Source of the DNA: Mesostigma viride | Taxonomy: Eukaryota; Streptophyta; Mesostigmatophyceae; Mesostigmatales; Mesostigmataceae | Direction of reading: 5' to 3' | Assembly: GCA_009746045.1 (NCBI GenBank) | Contig: RPFO01000165.1 | Location: 808,001-866,000, forward strand | DNA length: 58,000 nt | Part shown: positions 1 through 10,538 of the stretch, piece after piece | How positions within the stretch are numbered: the stretch's first letter is position 1 | Layout: the number at the start of each line of letters is the position of its first letter | Notes under the pieces: generated by a model | Databases searched by the model: none | The model's input: the letters and a program-made list of their open reading frames with translations, nothing else | Told to the model about the DNA's origin: nothing | Position numbers and translations under genes: made by a program

Positions 1-845
1 TTAATTGTCATGGATTTATTGTACTTATATTGAATATGTACTGGGTTTTATGGGATTAGTATCTGGGATTAATGTAACTCACCGCCAGAAGGTCATTGTA
101 CTGGAGGCTCTACCGAGGTGATGGGATTAATTCCTGGAGAAGACCTCATAGAATTAACCTGTATGTATTTAATTTTGTGTGCTTCTAATATCTGGTGGTA
201 CTCTGTAATGCCACTTCCATAGGTTTTCTCCATTTCTCATGAAATGGTTTTCCCTGTGGCAGATCTGTTTCTTTTCCAGTTCCTTAAAAGAAAGGGCTGG
301 GGGAATGGCAATGGCCATTAAAGACATCTGTTCAAGCTTCAAGCTGGAGTGAAGGACATTTCAAGCTACTTCAAGGGTCCCTGGCAGGGGATGTGATCCC
401 TAAAGAAAAGAAGGGATTGGAGTTAACGTAAAGGATTTACGTTAGATGGATAGAGATTGTTACGCTCTTTCCAACGGCACCTTGAACGCCTCATTTGGTT
501 AAGGAACGTAAAAGTTATGACGTTTCCTAGGCTGTGCCGACAGTACCCGGCGCGCCACTGTGGGCGCGTACGGACACAGGATGTACAAGTGTCACTTTGA
601 TAGTCCGCAGGACGTTGACAGGACTTGTACAGGACTTGATGGTCAATTGATAGGTAGGCGCACTGTAGCGCGCCAGGACCTATGAGACAATTGATGCTGA
701 CTAGTGTACGGATAGGTCCACAGGACTAGCCGTATGGACAATTGATAGATCTGCGCGCCAAAGGCGTGCCAGAGTCTGTGTAATCAATTGATTGACAGTT
801 CAGCTGTGACAGTGCAGCTGAATACTTGGACGCGTCCCTAGTAAG

Positions 846-853
846 CTATATGA
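846..853 (+). promoter_or_regulatory. TATA-like box in the C-family LTR
   Basis: CTATATGA lies in the same place in all three C-family LTRs (here, about 45779-45786 and 52968-52975 on the minus strand). It is upstream of the polyadenylation signal, as expected for U3-R-U5 order. Promoter function is inferred from motif and position only. Confidence 0.45.
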
Positions 854-976
854 GTGACTTGGTCACACCGGGACGCTAGTTCTTGCGTGCACGTTCTCTT
901 GGCACTGCGACCCTGTCGTCTGTGCTGCGTGCAGTCTTGGAAGTGACGTGACTTACGTCTGTGTTTCCTGATTATT

Positions 977-982
977 AATAAA
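977..982 (+). terminator. AATAAA polyadenylation signal in the C-family LTR
   Basis: AATAAA sits about 125 bp after the TATA-like box and 55 bp before the LTR end. The same motif is present on the minus strand in both C2 LTRs. It is a reasonable candidate for the retrotransposon mRNA 3' end signal. Confidence 0.5.
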
Positions 983-1037
983 GGCAACTTCCTGCAAGAA
1001 CCATGGCGGAATTCGTGGCATTCTTACCCTCACAACT

Positions 1038-3916
1038 TGACCCTCCGGCGAGGCCACGCTAGGCGGGCCTCCCACATTATCCGTGGCTAGCACAGGAGGT
1101 GAGTCACTACGTGCACTAGGTCCCGTCAAACCCACCCCATCCTCATCCCACCCATCCACGGGGTCATATTGGGGCCCAGGGGAGGGGGGGGTGTAGCTGT
1201 GTCTGCCCCTGGGAGCGACCCGTGGGGTACCACCTCAGATGCTACGACAGGCGCATTATCCTTCACTACCCACCCCAGTGCCCTGTTGGCTGCCAGCTCA
1301 CTCTCCATGCCATCCCCTTGCTTATAGCCTGCCACCGATGCCCATGGTACCCTATACACCCGATCATTCCACTCTATGTCTATGACCCGCAGCGGCCAGT
1401 CTAACTTCGTGATGGCCCCAGGACCCTGCATGGTGCCCCGTTTGCCGCTGGGCGAGCTCTCCTTGTGGAACATGACCAACTGCCCGACCTCAAAAGCGCT
1501 AGACAAATCAGGCAGCGTGGCATCCTTGAGCCGCAGCTTGGCGGCGGTATCCTGTAGATGCTGTTGGTATGCCTCTACTACCTCGGGTGAGTAGGTGCCC
1601 GCTGACAGCCCCCGAGGCGTGACCAGCCCAATTAAGCCCTTGACATCGAGCACGTGCCTATGGTTGCACACATGCATGAGCTCCTTGCACCACGCCGTCT
1701 TGATCGACCGCGTAGGACTTGCCATGTGGGTTATCCTGTCGCTTGGCTGCCACAGTCTTGACATAGCTTACAGTGCGATCTATCATGCCCATATTGCCGT
1801 GATCCTCACGCCCCACGATGACCACGGCCTCCATCCCCGGCAAACCTTGCACACAGCGGAACTGCTGGTCTAGCATGAGCTCCACTACGGGATGAAAGAA
1901 AGCCAGGCTGATCTTGATAGCCCTGTGCAGGTCAGCCTCAAACATGTGGGGCAGCGGCTCAATGTAGGTGACCTTGCTGAACCTATCCTTGACTATGAAA
2001 TAGGTGTCCCCCCCTTCCATGTGCATGACATCCCCCACAAGGTACCCGCGCTCCAAGGGTGGAGTCTTGGCATGCCGCCTGCGCGACTTCTTCCTGATCT
2101 TGATGCAGGCAGGACACTGAGCACGCACATTCTTCAGCTCGTTGTATAAAGGTGCCCCCAACATGTGTGCCCCCTCTACCTCGGCTTGGGCCTCATGCCC
2201 GTATGCACGGTGCATCTGATATGCTAACAGTTTCAGGGTGACAGCCTGAGGAGCAGTGGCATTGTCAGGATTCTCAACAGGTGGGGTGACTACTGGGGTA
2301 GTGACATTGGCTAACTGGGCAGCTTCAGAGGCTGCACGAAAGGCCGCCCGTGTGAGCACCTTGCCAATGTGAAGATCCACACTAGGGTGGTGTGTACCGA
2401 GAACATCTGCCTGCCCAGCATTCTCCTGCACTGTCACAACATTCCTCATAGGCCCAACCGCCCCAGTATCTAGCTGGGGTGCTGCAGTAGTGCTTGGTCG
2501 CTCGGCGTTGTACACACCCGACCTAGAAGACACCACATTGCTTAGGTCACGCATTGTAGACCCGTGCTCAGGCAGCACGTGATCCTGGCGCGACAGAGCC
2601 AGAGCAGCATCAAGGGATTGCGTGAGCACATCACGGAATGAGACAGAGGATGCAGTCACGTTGCTTTTAGGAACGACGTCAGGCTCTACGACGGCCCGGT
2701 TCAGCGTGACGCATTGAGCAAAAGAAGGGGTATCGAGCGTGCTCTCACCTGACTTTCGTGCTGCCCGTCGCTCTGCCCACTCCTCGCGTGTGCCGTGGAC
2801 GACGATGCGCTTGGCCTTGCACGCCTCCACGCTGTGACCACGCAGGACGTCGTGGCACTTGCGGCAAAGGTTGTCCTCGAGCTCCAGGTCCGGGCGAACT
2901 CGGCAGTCATCCCGGACATGGCGACGTCCGAAGCAGCGCTCACAGCGTTGCTTGCGGTCAGTAGACGCCCCCTGCTGCCGCTTGGCCGGGGGATTATCAC
3001 CCTGCTTGGCGTCGCCACCATGCCCGCGCTTGCGCCCTCGCTGGCCCCCGTTGTTGCCGTGGCCGACGACCTTTTTCAGGATGGCCGTAAGCTCCGACCG
3101 CGTAATTGGAGCCTCTGCGCCTGAAGAAGAAGACGCGCCGGTATCCACCTTGCGCAGGGATGGCAGAGCAGCCGAGGCAGCCGGCTTGGACTGCGCACTC
3201 TTGAAGCATGAGATCAAATACAGCATGCCCTCGTCGAAACTGACGGCACTCTTCTTTTTGAGTTCCGTCGCTATGGTCAGATGCACATCCGACGACAGGT
3301 CGCATTTCTTGAGAAATCGATTGCACAGGAAAATGGGCTTGAGAGTATCTAGCAGCTTGTGCTTGTGCACGAAGACCTGGAAATCACGTGCAGCCCCGGG
3401 CAAATTTGCCTTATTAACTGCATAGCCCTCGAGGTCATTGAAGGCTTGCTCGTCGGCCTCTTCCTTAGACCGCGACAAGTGGGCATCTAGACCGTTGTAA
3501 AAAACTTCCCAGGTTTGTTTGTTGTCGTCCGCAATGCGAACTAGATTGGCAATGTTTGCGTGCTTTGTTGTACTGCAGAATACTGCACGGAACTTGCCAA
3601 TCAGCTCCGAATCTTTGTCTGCGCGTCCATCGCGCAGACGCTTGAGAGCAGCTAGAAAATCTGCTGCGTCTTCCGCCGTATAGTCGGCAGGTAGATCAGC
3701 GGGCACCTCCGTTTGCTTGAGAGGGCCGCGATTCAGTGCGTCGTCAGCAGCAAGCATCAAATGCTTGAACTGCTTGGCCAGTTCAGGTTGCGCCACGAGG
3801 GTTTGCATCAACCTCGTGGCCTCGTCCGCACTAAAGCGTGGCAGGACGGACCCTGCGGCCTCGCCACTTGGCGTATCTGTGTGTTCGCCCGTGCGGCTCC
3901 GTGTACCGGAAGCCAT
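1038..3916 (-). pseudogene. A1 gag-integrase polyprotein, frameshifted
   Basis: The gag ATG is at 3916, about 20 bp inside the LTR as in A2. Visible in order: gag helical region; a CCHC knuckle (CERCFGRRHVRDDC); a second Cys/His cluster; the HHCC zinc motif of integrase; and the integrase core. Relative to A2, four extra bases near 1702-1706 throw the frame off in late integrase, so the product would stop early at about 1658 and the rest continues in another frame to 1126. A further 3-base insertion lies near 1629-1633. The fragment 1038-1159 is the beginning of the protease-RT frame before C1 cuts it. Reading frame loss makes this copy non-functional. Confidence 0.85.
1183..1189 (-). promoter_or_regulatory. 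Candidate -1 ribosomal frameshift site in A1
   Basis: On the minus strand the C-run ends as C_CCC_CCT in the integrase frame, fitting the X_XXY_YYZ slippery pattern. It lies inside the overlap with the protease-RT frame, exactly as in A2 (24780-24786). Confidence 0.35.
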
Positions 3917-3935
3917 CGGGAATTTTATGAATACA

Positions 3936-4282
3936 AGTTAAAGGACCCGACCGGCTGAGCTATGGCGGTCGGTCACGTTGAGCTTGGGATAAGGTGAACA
4001 CAGAGAACTGCTGTCGGAGCTGGCCAACCACTGGTTTATGTCTTAGCCAGCAAAGCCTATCCGGTTAGCCGTAACCGTTGGACAAGCTAGCTGTCCGTAC
4101 CGACCCGGATAAGGCCCCGGACTGGGGCCTAGGTGGCGCCGGCCCTAGGCGCCGCCCTTAGACCGGTCGACCGCATCGGACCGCCGGATTATAGCCGGCG
4201 GCTTAGCGGACGCTAGCGGAAGGCGTGCGGACGGACATGGGGAACTTAGAGCCAGATCCTAGGGCTCTAGAGTTACTCAACT
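3936..4282 (-). repeat. 5' LTR of copia A1 (347 bp)
   Basis: It is near-identical to the two A2 LTRs, with several substitutions and a few extra bases. On the plus strand it begins AGTTAAAGG and ends CTCAACT. The GC-rich interior holds several inverted repeats, including one around a TATAAT-like core on the minus strand. Confidence 0.92.
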
Positions 4283-6787
4283 TTAGCCATCTTGGGGCTT
4301 TGCATCATCTCCACTAGCTTGCGCCAAGGTACAGGACTCGTTCCTGGGATCTGGTACCTCTGCACACCCAACTCGCGTGGGTCAAACGTAGTAGGGAGGA
4401 TCAGCAGGTCCCCAGCAATGGGCTCCTTTGTATCAGGACCCTCTGCCTCGTGACCCCTCACAGCCCTTACAGCCACACTAAGACCCTGGGAGTAGCGATA
4501 TCTCTGCAAGGGAAGGCGGCCCTGCCCCTCTAATGCTAGCTCCTCAGAGGATATCCTCACCCCTGGCAAGCACAAGAAGCTCTGACCTAGAATGGCAGGC
4601 CCCTGATACCCTTCAACCACACTGAACGTGGTGGGCACCCCCAGGATAGGCACACTCACTTCTCCCAAGATCTTCATGGACACATTCCCAGAGAAATCAG
4701 ACACAGCTAGGCAGCTAGGGGATGACCACTGCAAGCCTGCAGCATCCTCTACCCTTAGAATGGACACCTGTGAGTTGGTATCCACTTCTAGTGCTGGTGC
4801 CCCACATGACCCCCATCCCGTGAGCTTAGATACCTTGGGATCACGCTTGCTGTTCTGCAGAGCTCGAATGATGTCCGCCATAAGCAGCCCCCTGGACTGT
4901 GGTGCAGCCCTGGCCACCTGTGGCCTTGTGACAGACGTCTCAGCAGACTCCTGCTCACCCTCATCCATCCAGGACAGACCATAATCCAAGCATGGCGGGT
5001 TAGCATCTACTGCCTGGCTCTCATCCTGCTCATCTCCCTCCAAGGGAGGATCAGGGCCGTCTTCAGGCCAGAGTGCAGTTGGCCTTCTTTCCTTGACGTG
5101 AGCCCAGGATAGCCTGTACACGTGCTTGGGATTACTCTCCAAAGCCACCAGACAAGAATGGTTAGCCTCTTCCACATGGGTTACCAGCCCATCTTGCCAC
5201 TTGCCACGCTTGCCTGGTAATGACGGGTCCTTCCACATCCTGACCCTCAGTCCCACCTGGGGCCTCAGCATTTTCCAGCCCTTGTCCTTACGCCTCAACC
5301 TGGAGAACACCCTGTCTGCCTTCTTCAGGCAGGCTGCCACCACGTCCTGTGATAGCATACCAAACTGCAGTGCCAGGGGAGAGACTGCCACACCATCATA
5401 GTAATAGGTTACCCTGTGGTTAAGCTGCTCCTCAATCCCCTTACACCAAGCTGCTCTCTCTAGAGCTGATGCCACAACAGGCACACTCCTAGCCGCTAGC
5501 ACCACTGTTTTTACTTCACGTATAGATCTCTCTACAGCTCCCTGCTGCCCATGGCATTCCCTAGGAACCACTACCAACTTGCAAGGAAGCTGGTCAGCCA
5601 GCTTGATCAAGCAGTCAAACTTGCAAGTCAGCTTGCACCTTGGTGTACACCCCAAAGCCTGGCAACAAAGACTGGAGACCCATCAACAGCTGATGCTCCT
5701 GCATTCCAGGTAGAATGGTCAGCAACCTATGTCTGCTAAACCTATCCACCCCCACCAACAGATACATGCCCCTGATATGCTGGATGTCCACCTGGATATC
5801 CCCCCGCTCTCTAGCAGGTTCTCTGGCATGGGACTGCGAACAACATTCTCCTGACAGACACAATTCTGAGCAGCTGCACTGCAGGTCTCTAGCAAAGGCT
5901 CCTTGCCAATCTTCCAAGCAAACATCTCTGCCTGCTTAGAGTGGCCAAAGATATGGTGTAGAGTGTTTCCAGCCTGAGCATAGCTCAACCCCCTGTCAGC
6001 CTGGCTGCACAGAGAGGAACGTGACAAAGACTGTGTGCTTGGGATAGCATGACCCACCTGCTGTTCTCTTGCTCCAGGGACCTCCTCCAAGGAAGCTCGG
6101 CTCCCAGAGCCAGCCCCGGCTCCCACAGAAGCTGCAGGTCCTTCCAGTCTGGTGGCTTGACTCCCAGAGCCAACCCCAACAACTGGAGACCCTGCACCTG
6201 CCACAGGCACAGGGAATTCCACTGCTGCAGCAGCGTTATTGCAATCATTGCATGAGTGGAAGCACCTCATCATTCCCAACCCCTTGCTGCTGCACAAGAG
6301 GGACACCCCCATTACTATGTACAACTGATGTCTGTCCCACTAGAGGTGATTGACTATTTACAGGGGACAACATATCAAGTCATGGCTTACCCACCTGGCC
6401 AGAGCCTGCTCCTGCAGACTTGGCCTGGTCTGGGCAGTCACGTCGCCAATGACCTGTCCTGCCACAGCCAAAGCACTTGTCATCCTTCCCAGCAGCAGCC
6501 TTCTTCAGGCCACCCTGGTTCTGGCTGCTCTGACTGGCCTGGGTGCCCTGGCCCTGGCTCTTGCCTTGCCCTTGGCCACCCTTGTTCTGCTGACCACCCT
6601 GGTGACCCCCAGCCTGCTGCTGACCCTTGCCTTTGGATCCCTGCTGCTGGCCCTTGCCACCCTGGTTGCCATTCTGCCTGCGCCTGTTAGTCCTCTGACG
6701 CCTACTAGGTCTGGGATCTGCCTGAGCACCCTGCCCAGGGGCATCACCATGGACCTGATGAGCGGAGGCTGAAGAGGCACCAGTCAC
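4283..6787 (-). pseudogene. Copia B1: gag C-terminus, integrase and protease-like region, decayed
   Basis: The sequence is very close to B2 (16221-18710), clearly the same subfamily. From right to left it has the gag nucleocapsid with a CCHC knuckle (CFGCGRTGHWRRDC), a UGA stop at 6380-6382, an integrase zinc finger (HHIFGH...C), an integrase core with a GQQGAVER box, the SH3-like integrase C-terminus, and the protease-like domain with VDTNSQVS. At least three indels break it relative to B2: four extra bases near 6250, a 5-base loss near 5830 and one extra base near 5627. At 4282 it is cut by A1. At 6787 it ends abruptly inside gag against CACTA-type sequence, so gag N-terminus and 5' LTR are missing. 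Confidence 0.88.
6380..6382 (-). other. UGA codon between gag and pol, B1 (UGA CUU)
   Basis: This single UGA ends gag and is followed in the same frame by pol. The next codon is CTT. The same arrangement occurs in B2, B3 and C2, suggesting programmed readthrough rather than random decay. Confidence 0.6.
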
Positions 6788-6930
6788 GAGCTTTGTCGAA
6801 ACGAGCTGAGCAAACGTTTGTCGAAAAAGAACGTAAGTACATGTTTTGCATACACTTAACCTGCATGCTAGGGAAACATGGGAAATGTGCATGCAGCCAA
6901 GCAAACACGAAGTTTGTTTAAAAAACTTAC

Positions 6931-9733
6931 CCACACAGTCATGCGCGTGAAGTAGCTCAGGATGTTCAATGCCTCGAAGTCCATGAAGAAGTTCCCCATG
7001 GAGCATTCCACGTTCTTGTTTGACAACGGGCCAGAAGTAATCACCCCATTTGGCGCTCACCCCAAGTCATGCTCCGGCCATCAGGAAGGCCAGCATACCG
7101 GATCTGTTCCGCCAAGTGAGATGCAGCATGGACTGATCTTGACATTTCTGACGCTGGCATCACACACTCTAATGCTACCACCGCATGCACCATCATTTCG
7201 CCCACTTCGCCTAACTGCGATTGAGTGAGGCACCTTGCTGAAAATACACAATTAAAGGCCACAGACAGCTCAGTGGACAAATGCCGCACGGGCATCCGGA
7301 TGCAAACGATTGCGCAACACGACCGGCAACAACAAGCACATGTACTTGTTTTAATTGTCACTTGTTTTCATCGTCTCATCGCTTTTCCCGTCAGCAGCTA
7401 GTCCGTGGTATCGCCCAGGCACATAGTCCGGGAGGCGCTCGAACGCCTTTTCCACCTCTGCATTCAACAGAAACATGGTATGATACACAGATGTAAACGA
7501 TCACATTGACAATTTGATTAGAAAATTATGTCAGAGGCGAATTCTCAGAGTGGCCAAACACTGTCAGCCCAAATGCTCCGGCAAATCCTGACACTAACCC
7601 CATAAATAGTTATTGAAAAAATGAAAGGAAGTCTTACAAGCAACATGTTTACCCTAACAAGGGCACTTGGTTTGATGTGGTACACAGAAATCTCTAATGA
7701 CAGTGGACTACGTCATGGGATCTATGGACCAACACAGCAATTAAGCAATCTCGGCAGATGTCAACATGAAACACTTTATATAAAATACCAACAAACAACA
7801 TCCAAACCAATTCCAATAAAAAAGCATATACACATCGACAGACATACCACGGGTGGCTGCTTTCTCCTCCGACGTGAGTTGACATGGTGGATGTCGAGAG
7901 TTTTTTTTAATGCGTATTGTCCGGACACCGTTCTTCGCCACTCTCTCCACCTCTTCCGTGGTAACCCAGAGCTCCTGATTAAGGCCCAGTCGTTGCAGCC
8001 TTGCTCGAACAGCAGGGGTATGAGCTTTCCCTGCACATAATAAAAAAGGCAACAAAGGACAACACAATATCAACGAAACGCACAATCAATAATCAATCAA
8101 TAAGTATGTAACAAAAATTTGTCCCTTGCATATGACAAAGTTTACAAACTGCACACTAGAAAAAAAAAGAACACTGTCGCGTGCTACTTACCGCTGGTGC
8201 AGTTGACTATCCGGAGCAGGCAGTTGGGGCAAAGGTAAAACTCATCCACCAGATGTCGAATTAACAGCTTGGTCCAGTACGGCAGCTTGCCGAATATTTC
8301 AGGTTGCACCCCCAACTCTTCCCGACAATATTTCAGGTACCCATCATAATCCATTTCTGGAGGGGCAGCTCCAGTTCTGGATGGTCGCGCAGGGTCACCT
8401 TCCTTCAAAAGCGTAGAGTGCCCTAAGTACACAAGCTTCCCATTGGAAAAAAAAGTTGCTTCCCATTCTGGCCCATGTAGCATGCAGCCGCAGTATCCAG
8501 CATCTGGGATGTTTAGTGACTTTGCAAAAGCTGGGTAGTCGTGGATTACCCACAGTAGGAGCGCCTGCAGGCGCACAGGTTGTAAATGGCCGCCCTGGTC
8601 ATCCACGATGTCGCATACATAAATACCATTCCACATCGCCACAAGCTCATCAACCGCCAACTTCCAGTACACTTGCATTCTTTTTGGAGCCTTGCCCTTG
8701 GCGGCACTAATTATCAGCAGAACCATAGGTGAAAAGTTCTTGTTGACAAATACCCACTCAGGTAAATTGTAGCAAGCCATAAAAGCTGGCCAGCAAGAAC
8801 AGTTTCCCATAAAGCTACGCGGACACACTCCGTCAACCGCCATCCCGAATATAAGATTACACAGCTCAGTACGAAACTGCGGGTATTCTTTTTTGACGTG
8901 TTGTACAGCCGGACAGTCTGCAAAAAGAAACAGGCAAGGAAAGAACAAACCACAGAGAATGCATTGAAGCAACGGTAAGAAATACAGATACATCACTTAA
9001 CACGACACTGACTCTGCCAGGCTTCAATGGCAAGATTCAGGGTTACTAACGTTCTAGCTCTACATACCAAAGTAACGCGGCGTTGTGTAACTCTATCGGC
9101 AAGCAAAGATTAAAAAAAAAAACAATGGCCAGATGTAGAGGCTATGGATTACGAACCTTTGACTCCGTCCACCGTCCTTGTCCGCGAATCTGGTGCCTTG
9201 TTTTCATTCTCTCCTGCATACCTCAGTGCCCTCGACATTTTCTCCATTCGGAACCACCCCCGAACCCGGTCGAGCAAAGAAAATACTCTGACTTGACGAT
9301 AGGGCTTTCTCGTATTAATCACCATGCCGTCTGTGTCTGTATATCTCTCAAAACGAGGTTCGGCGCACTTGGGGCACTGCTGGAGGTCCTTATCTTTGTA
9401 TACATATTCGTCACATTTGCACGCATCATATACTTTATACTTTAAGCCCAAGTCTCGCAACAGGCTTCTCGCCGCCTCAACAGAAGCTGGCAAGACATTC
9501 CCAGGTGGTAGGAGAGAACTAAAAAGGGCCAGCTGTGCGTCCGCGAACTTCCGAGTACAACCTCCTTGGCCCCATTGCGTTAGCAATTGTAGGGCCGCCA
9601 CAACAGCTGGAACGTTTGAGCCTGGGTACAGAGGCGTCTCCATATGCACTCTGTTTGCAGCAGCATCAAAATTCCGGGCGAATTCCATAGCTGCCTCCGG
9701 CCCAGTTCGGTACTCATCGGCCCAGCCCTCCAT
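6931..9733 (-). CDS. tnp2: Tnp2-like CACTA transposase, multi-exon, 3' truncated and probably inactive
   Basis: Exons supported by splice signals and matching phase: 9733-9157 (start ATG at 9733 chosen because an in-frame stop lies just upstream), 8917-8192, 8030-7848; then 7237-7061 and one ending at 6931. Introns are GT-AG with donors GTTCGT, GTAAGT, GTATGT, GTGAGC and GTAAGT; the first three exons all join in phase 1. Family signatures: the N-terminal Cys motif CKCDEYVYKDKDLQQCPKC followed by RVFSLLDRVRGWFR, then GMAVDGVCPRS, CYNLPEWVFVNKNF, and the LPYWTKLLIRH block. A piece with RSHDVVHCH near 7700-7740 resembles the following conserved segment. The usual HNLDVMHIEKN motif reads HLVDEFYLCPN, so a catalytic region appears degenerate. 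The 3' end is lost at the B1 junction. Confidence 0.8.
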
Positions 9734-9792
9734 GAGGAAGTCATCAAGACCTTGTTCCTAGTCCATGGTTGAAAATCGCTAAACAACCAATG

Positions 9793-9858
9793 ATGGCGGC
9801 AGCAACGGGGACGGCCCGCGGCCGCCTTGCCGCGGGCCCTCCCCGGTGCTGCCGCCAT
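9793..9858. repeat. GC-rich 66-bp near-perfect palindrome between divergent CACTA genes
   Basis: Two arms of about 28-30 bp (ATGGCGGCAGCAACGGGGA inward, then GGCCCGCGGC) are inverted around a short CGCCTT centre, with very few mismatches. Part of the arm (CGGCGGCAGCAACG, then GGCCCGCGGC) recurs downstream at about 9867-9905. It lies just upstream of the tnp2 start and would form a strong hairpin; the role is unknown. Confidence 0.75.
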
Positions 9859-10125
9859 GGCTACCACGGCGGCAGCAACGAGGTGTTTTCGTGGCCCGCG
9901 GCTGTGTCCTTGCATGCCTAAAACGCAACGGAACGAAGGGGCACCGACCGCGTCTGACTGTCGAGCTAGCCAACCGACCGCCTGGGCCATTCCCGCGGCT
10001 ACGCATGCGTCAGTTATGTTAACCGTCCAATTTGGGTAATCTATGTAACCGCAGCTTCTTGATGCGGATTCAATCCTACTCGAACATGATGTCACCTTTG
10101 CACCGTTAACCATGGCAGTGAGAGG

Positions 10126-10294
10126 CCCGAATCCGATACTTTGCGCCATATTAGCCCCTTAGCCTGTCACCCTCACACCAGTGTGTGACCACCTTCATTC
10201 AGGATTCGGTGATACTTATTTCTTATTTCACCTCTCTGGTTTGTAATTGGATACTAAATATACCGATTTCCCCGAATCCGATACTTTGCGCCAT
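10126..10294. repeat. 24-bp direct repeat pair in the intergenic region
   Basis: The string CCCGAATCCGATACTTTGCG followed by CCAT occurs at 10126-10149 and again at 10271-10294, 145 bp apart. It lies between the two divergent CACTA genes, so it may be a shared regulatory element, a transposase binding site, or the relic of a small duplication. I see no other gene in 9860-10538. Confidence 0.7.
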
Positions 10295-10538
10295 GGCGTT
10301 CAGATCACCAGGATTCGCTCCTAAAGTAAGATCCTGTCGACTTCCGCCGGGAGAGATGTTTGACGGTAGATGGGCACAGGATCGAACGGAGTTCCTTTTT
10401 GCCGCGCAAAATTGACATCCGCAATTAGCACAGTGCCGTTTTGCGAATTCAAAACTTGCGCCTTGTGACTACGGCGCCAAGGATGGAGCACGCAAACGCG
10501 TTAATGTCGGCTGGGGGTGGTTTGGTTAGTGGGGAAGA

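Larger units (their letters stand above)
1..1037 (+). mobile_element. 3' end of Ty1/copia family C element, copy C1 (noncoding 3' region plus LTR)
   Basis: This is the reverse complement of the end of element C2 (45595 to about 46632) over its whole length, so a plus-strand family C element ends here and the rest lies left of the window. Positions 1-420 are the 3' noncoding region, which finishes with a purine-rich tract at about 402-420 (AAAGAAAAGAAGGGATTGG), the expected polypurine primer directly before an LTR. No coding sequence is visible. The element sits inside copia A1: at 1038 the sequence changes to family A polyprotein, matching 24636 onward in A2. The first five bases of right flank are TGACC; the matching left target duplication would lie outside the window. 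Confidence 0.9.
421..1037 (+). repeat. 3' LTR of copia C1 (617 bp)
   Basis: The LTR begins AGTTAACG and ends CACAACT, so its termini form AGTT...AACT rather than the usual TG...CA. It is the inverse of the two C2 LTRs (45595-46211 and 52784-53399), with only a handful of differences by eye. It contains a TATA-like box, a polyadenylation signal and four spaced CAATTG motifs. Confidence 0.92.
1038..4282 (-). mobile_element. Ty1/copia family A element, copy A1 (5' part, interrupted by C1)
   Basis: This minus-strand element matches A2 (21716-27870) from the 5' LTR through gag and integrase to the start of the protease region, where C1 is inserted at 1037/1038. Its remaining protease-RT-RNase H half and 3' LTR must lie left of the window. 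On the right its LTR ends at 4282 inside the pol of B1; the first flank bases TTAGC would be the target duplication. The nesting order is therefore C1 in A1 in B1. Confidence 0.9.

Noticed and set aside
2758-3425. Plus-strand open frames of up to 188 codons over A-family gag
   Set aside because: They recur as the exact antisense of gag in both A copies and carry no motif.
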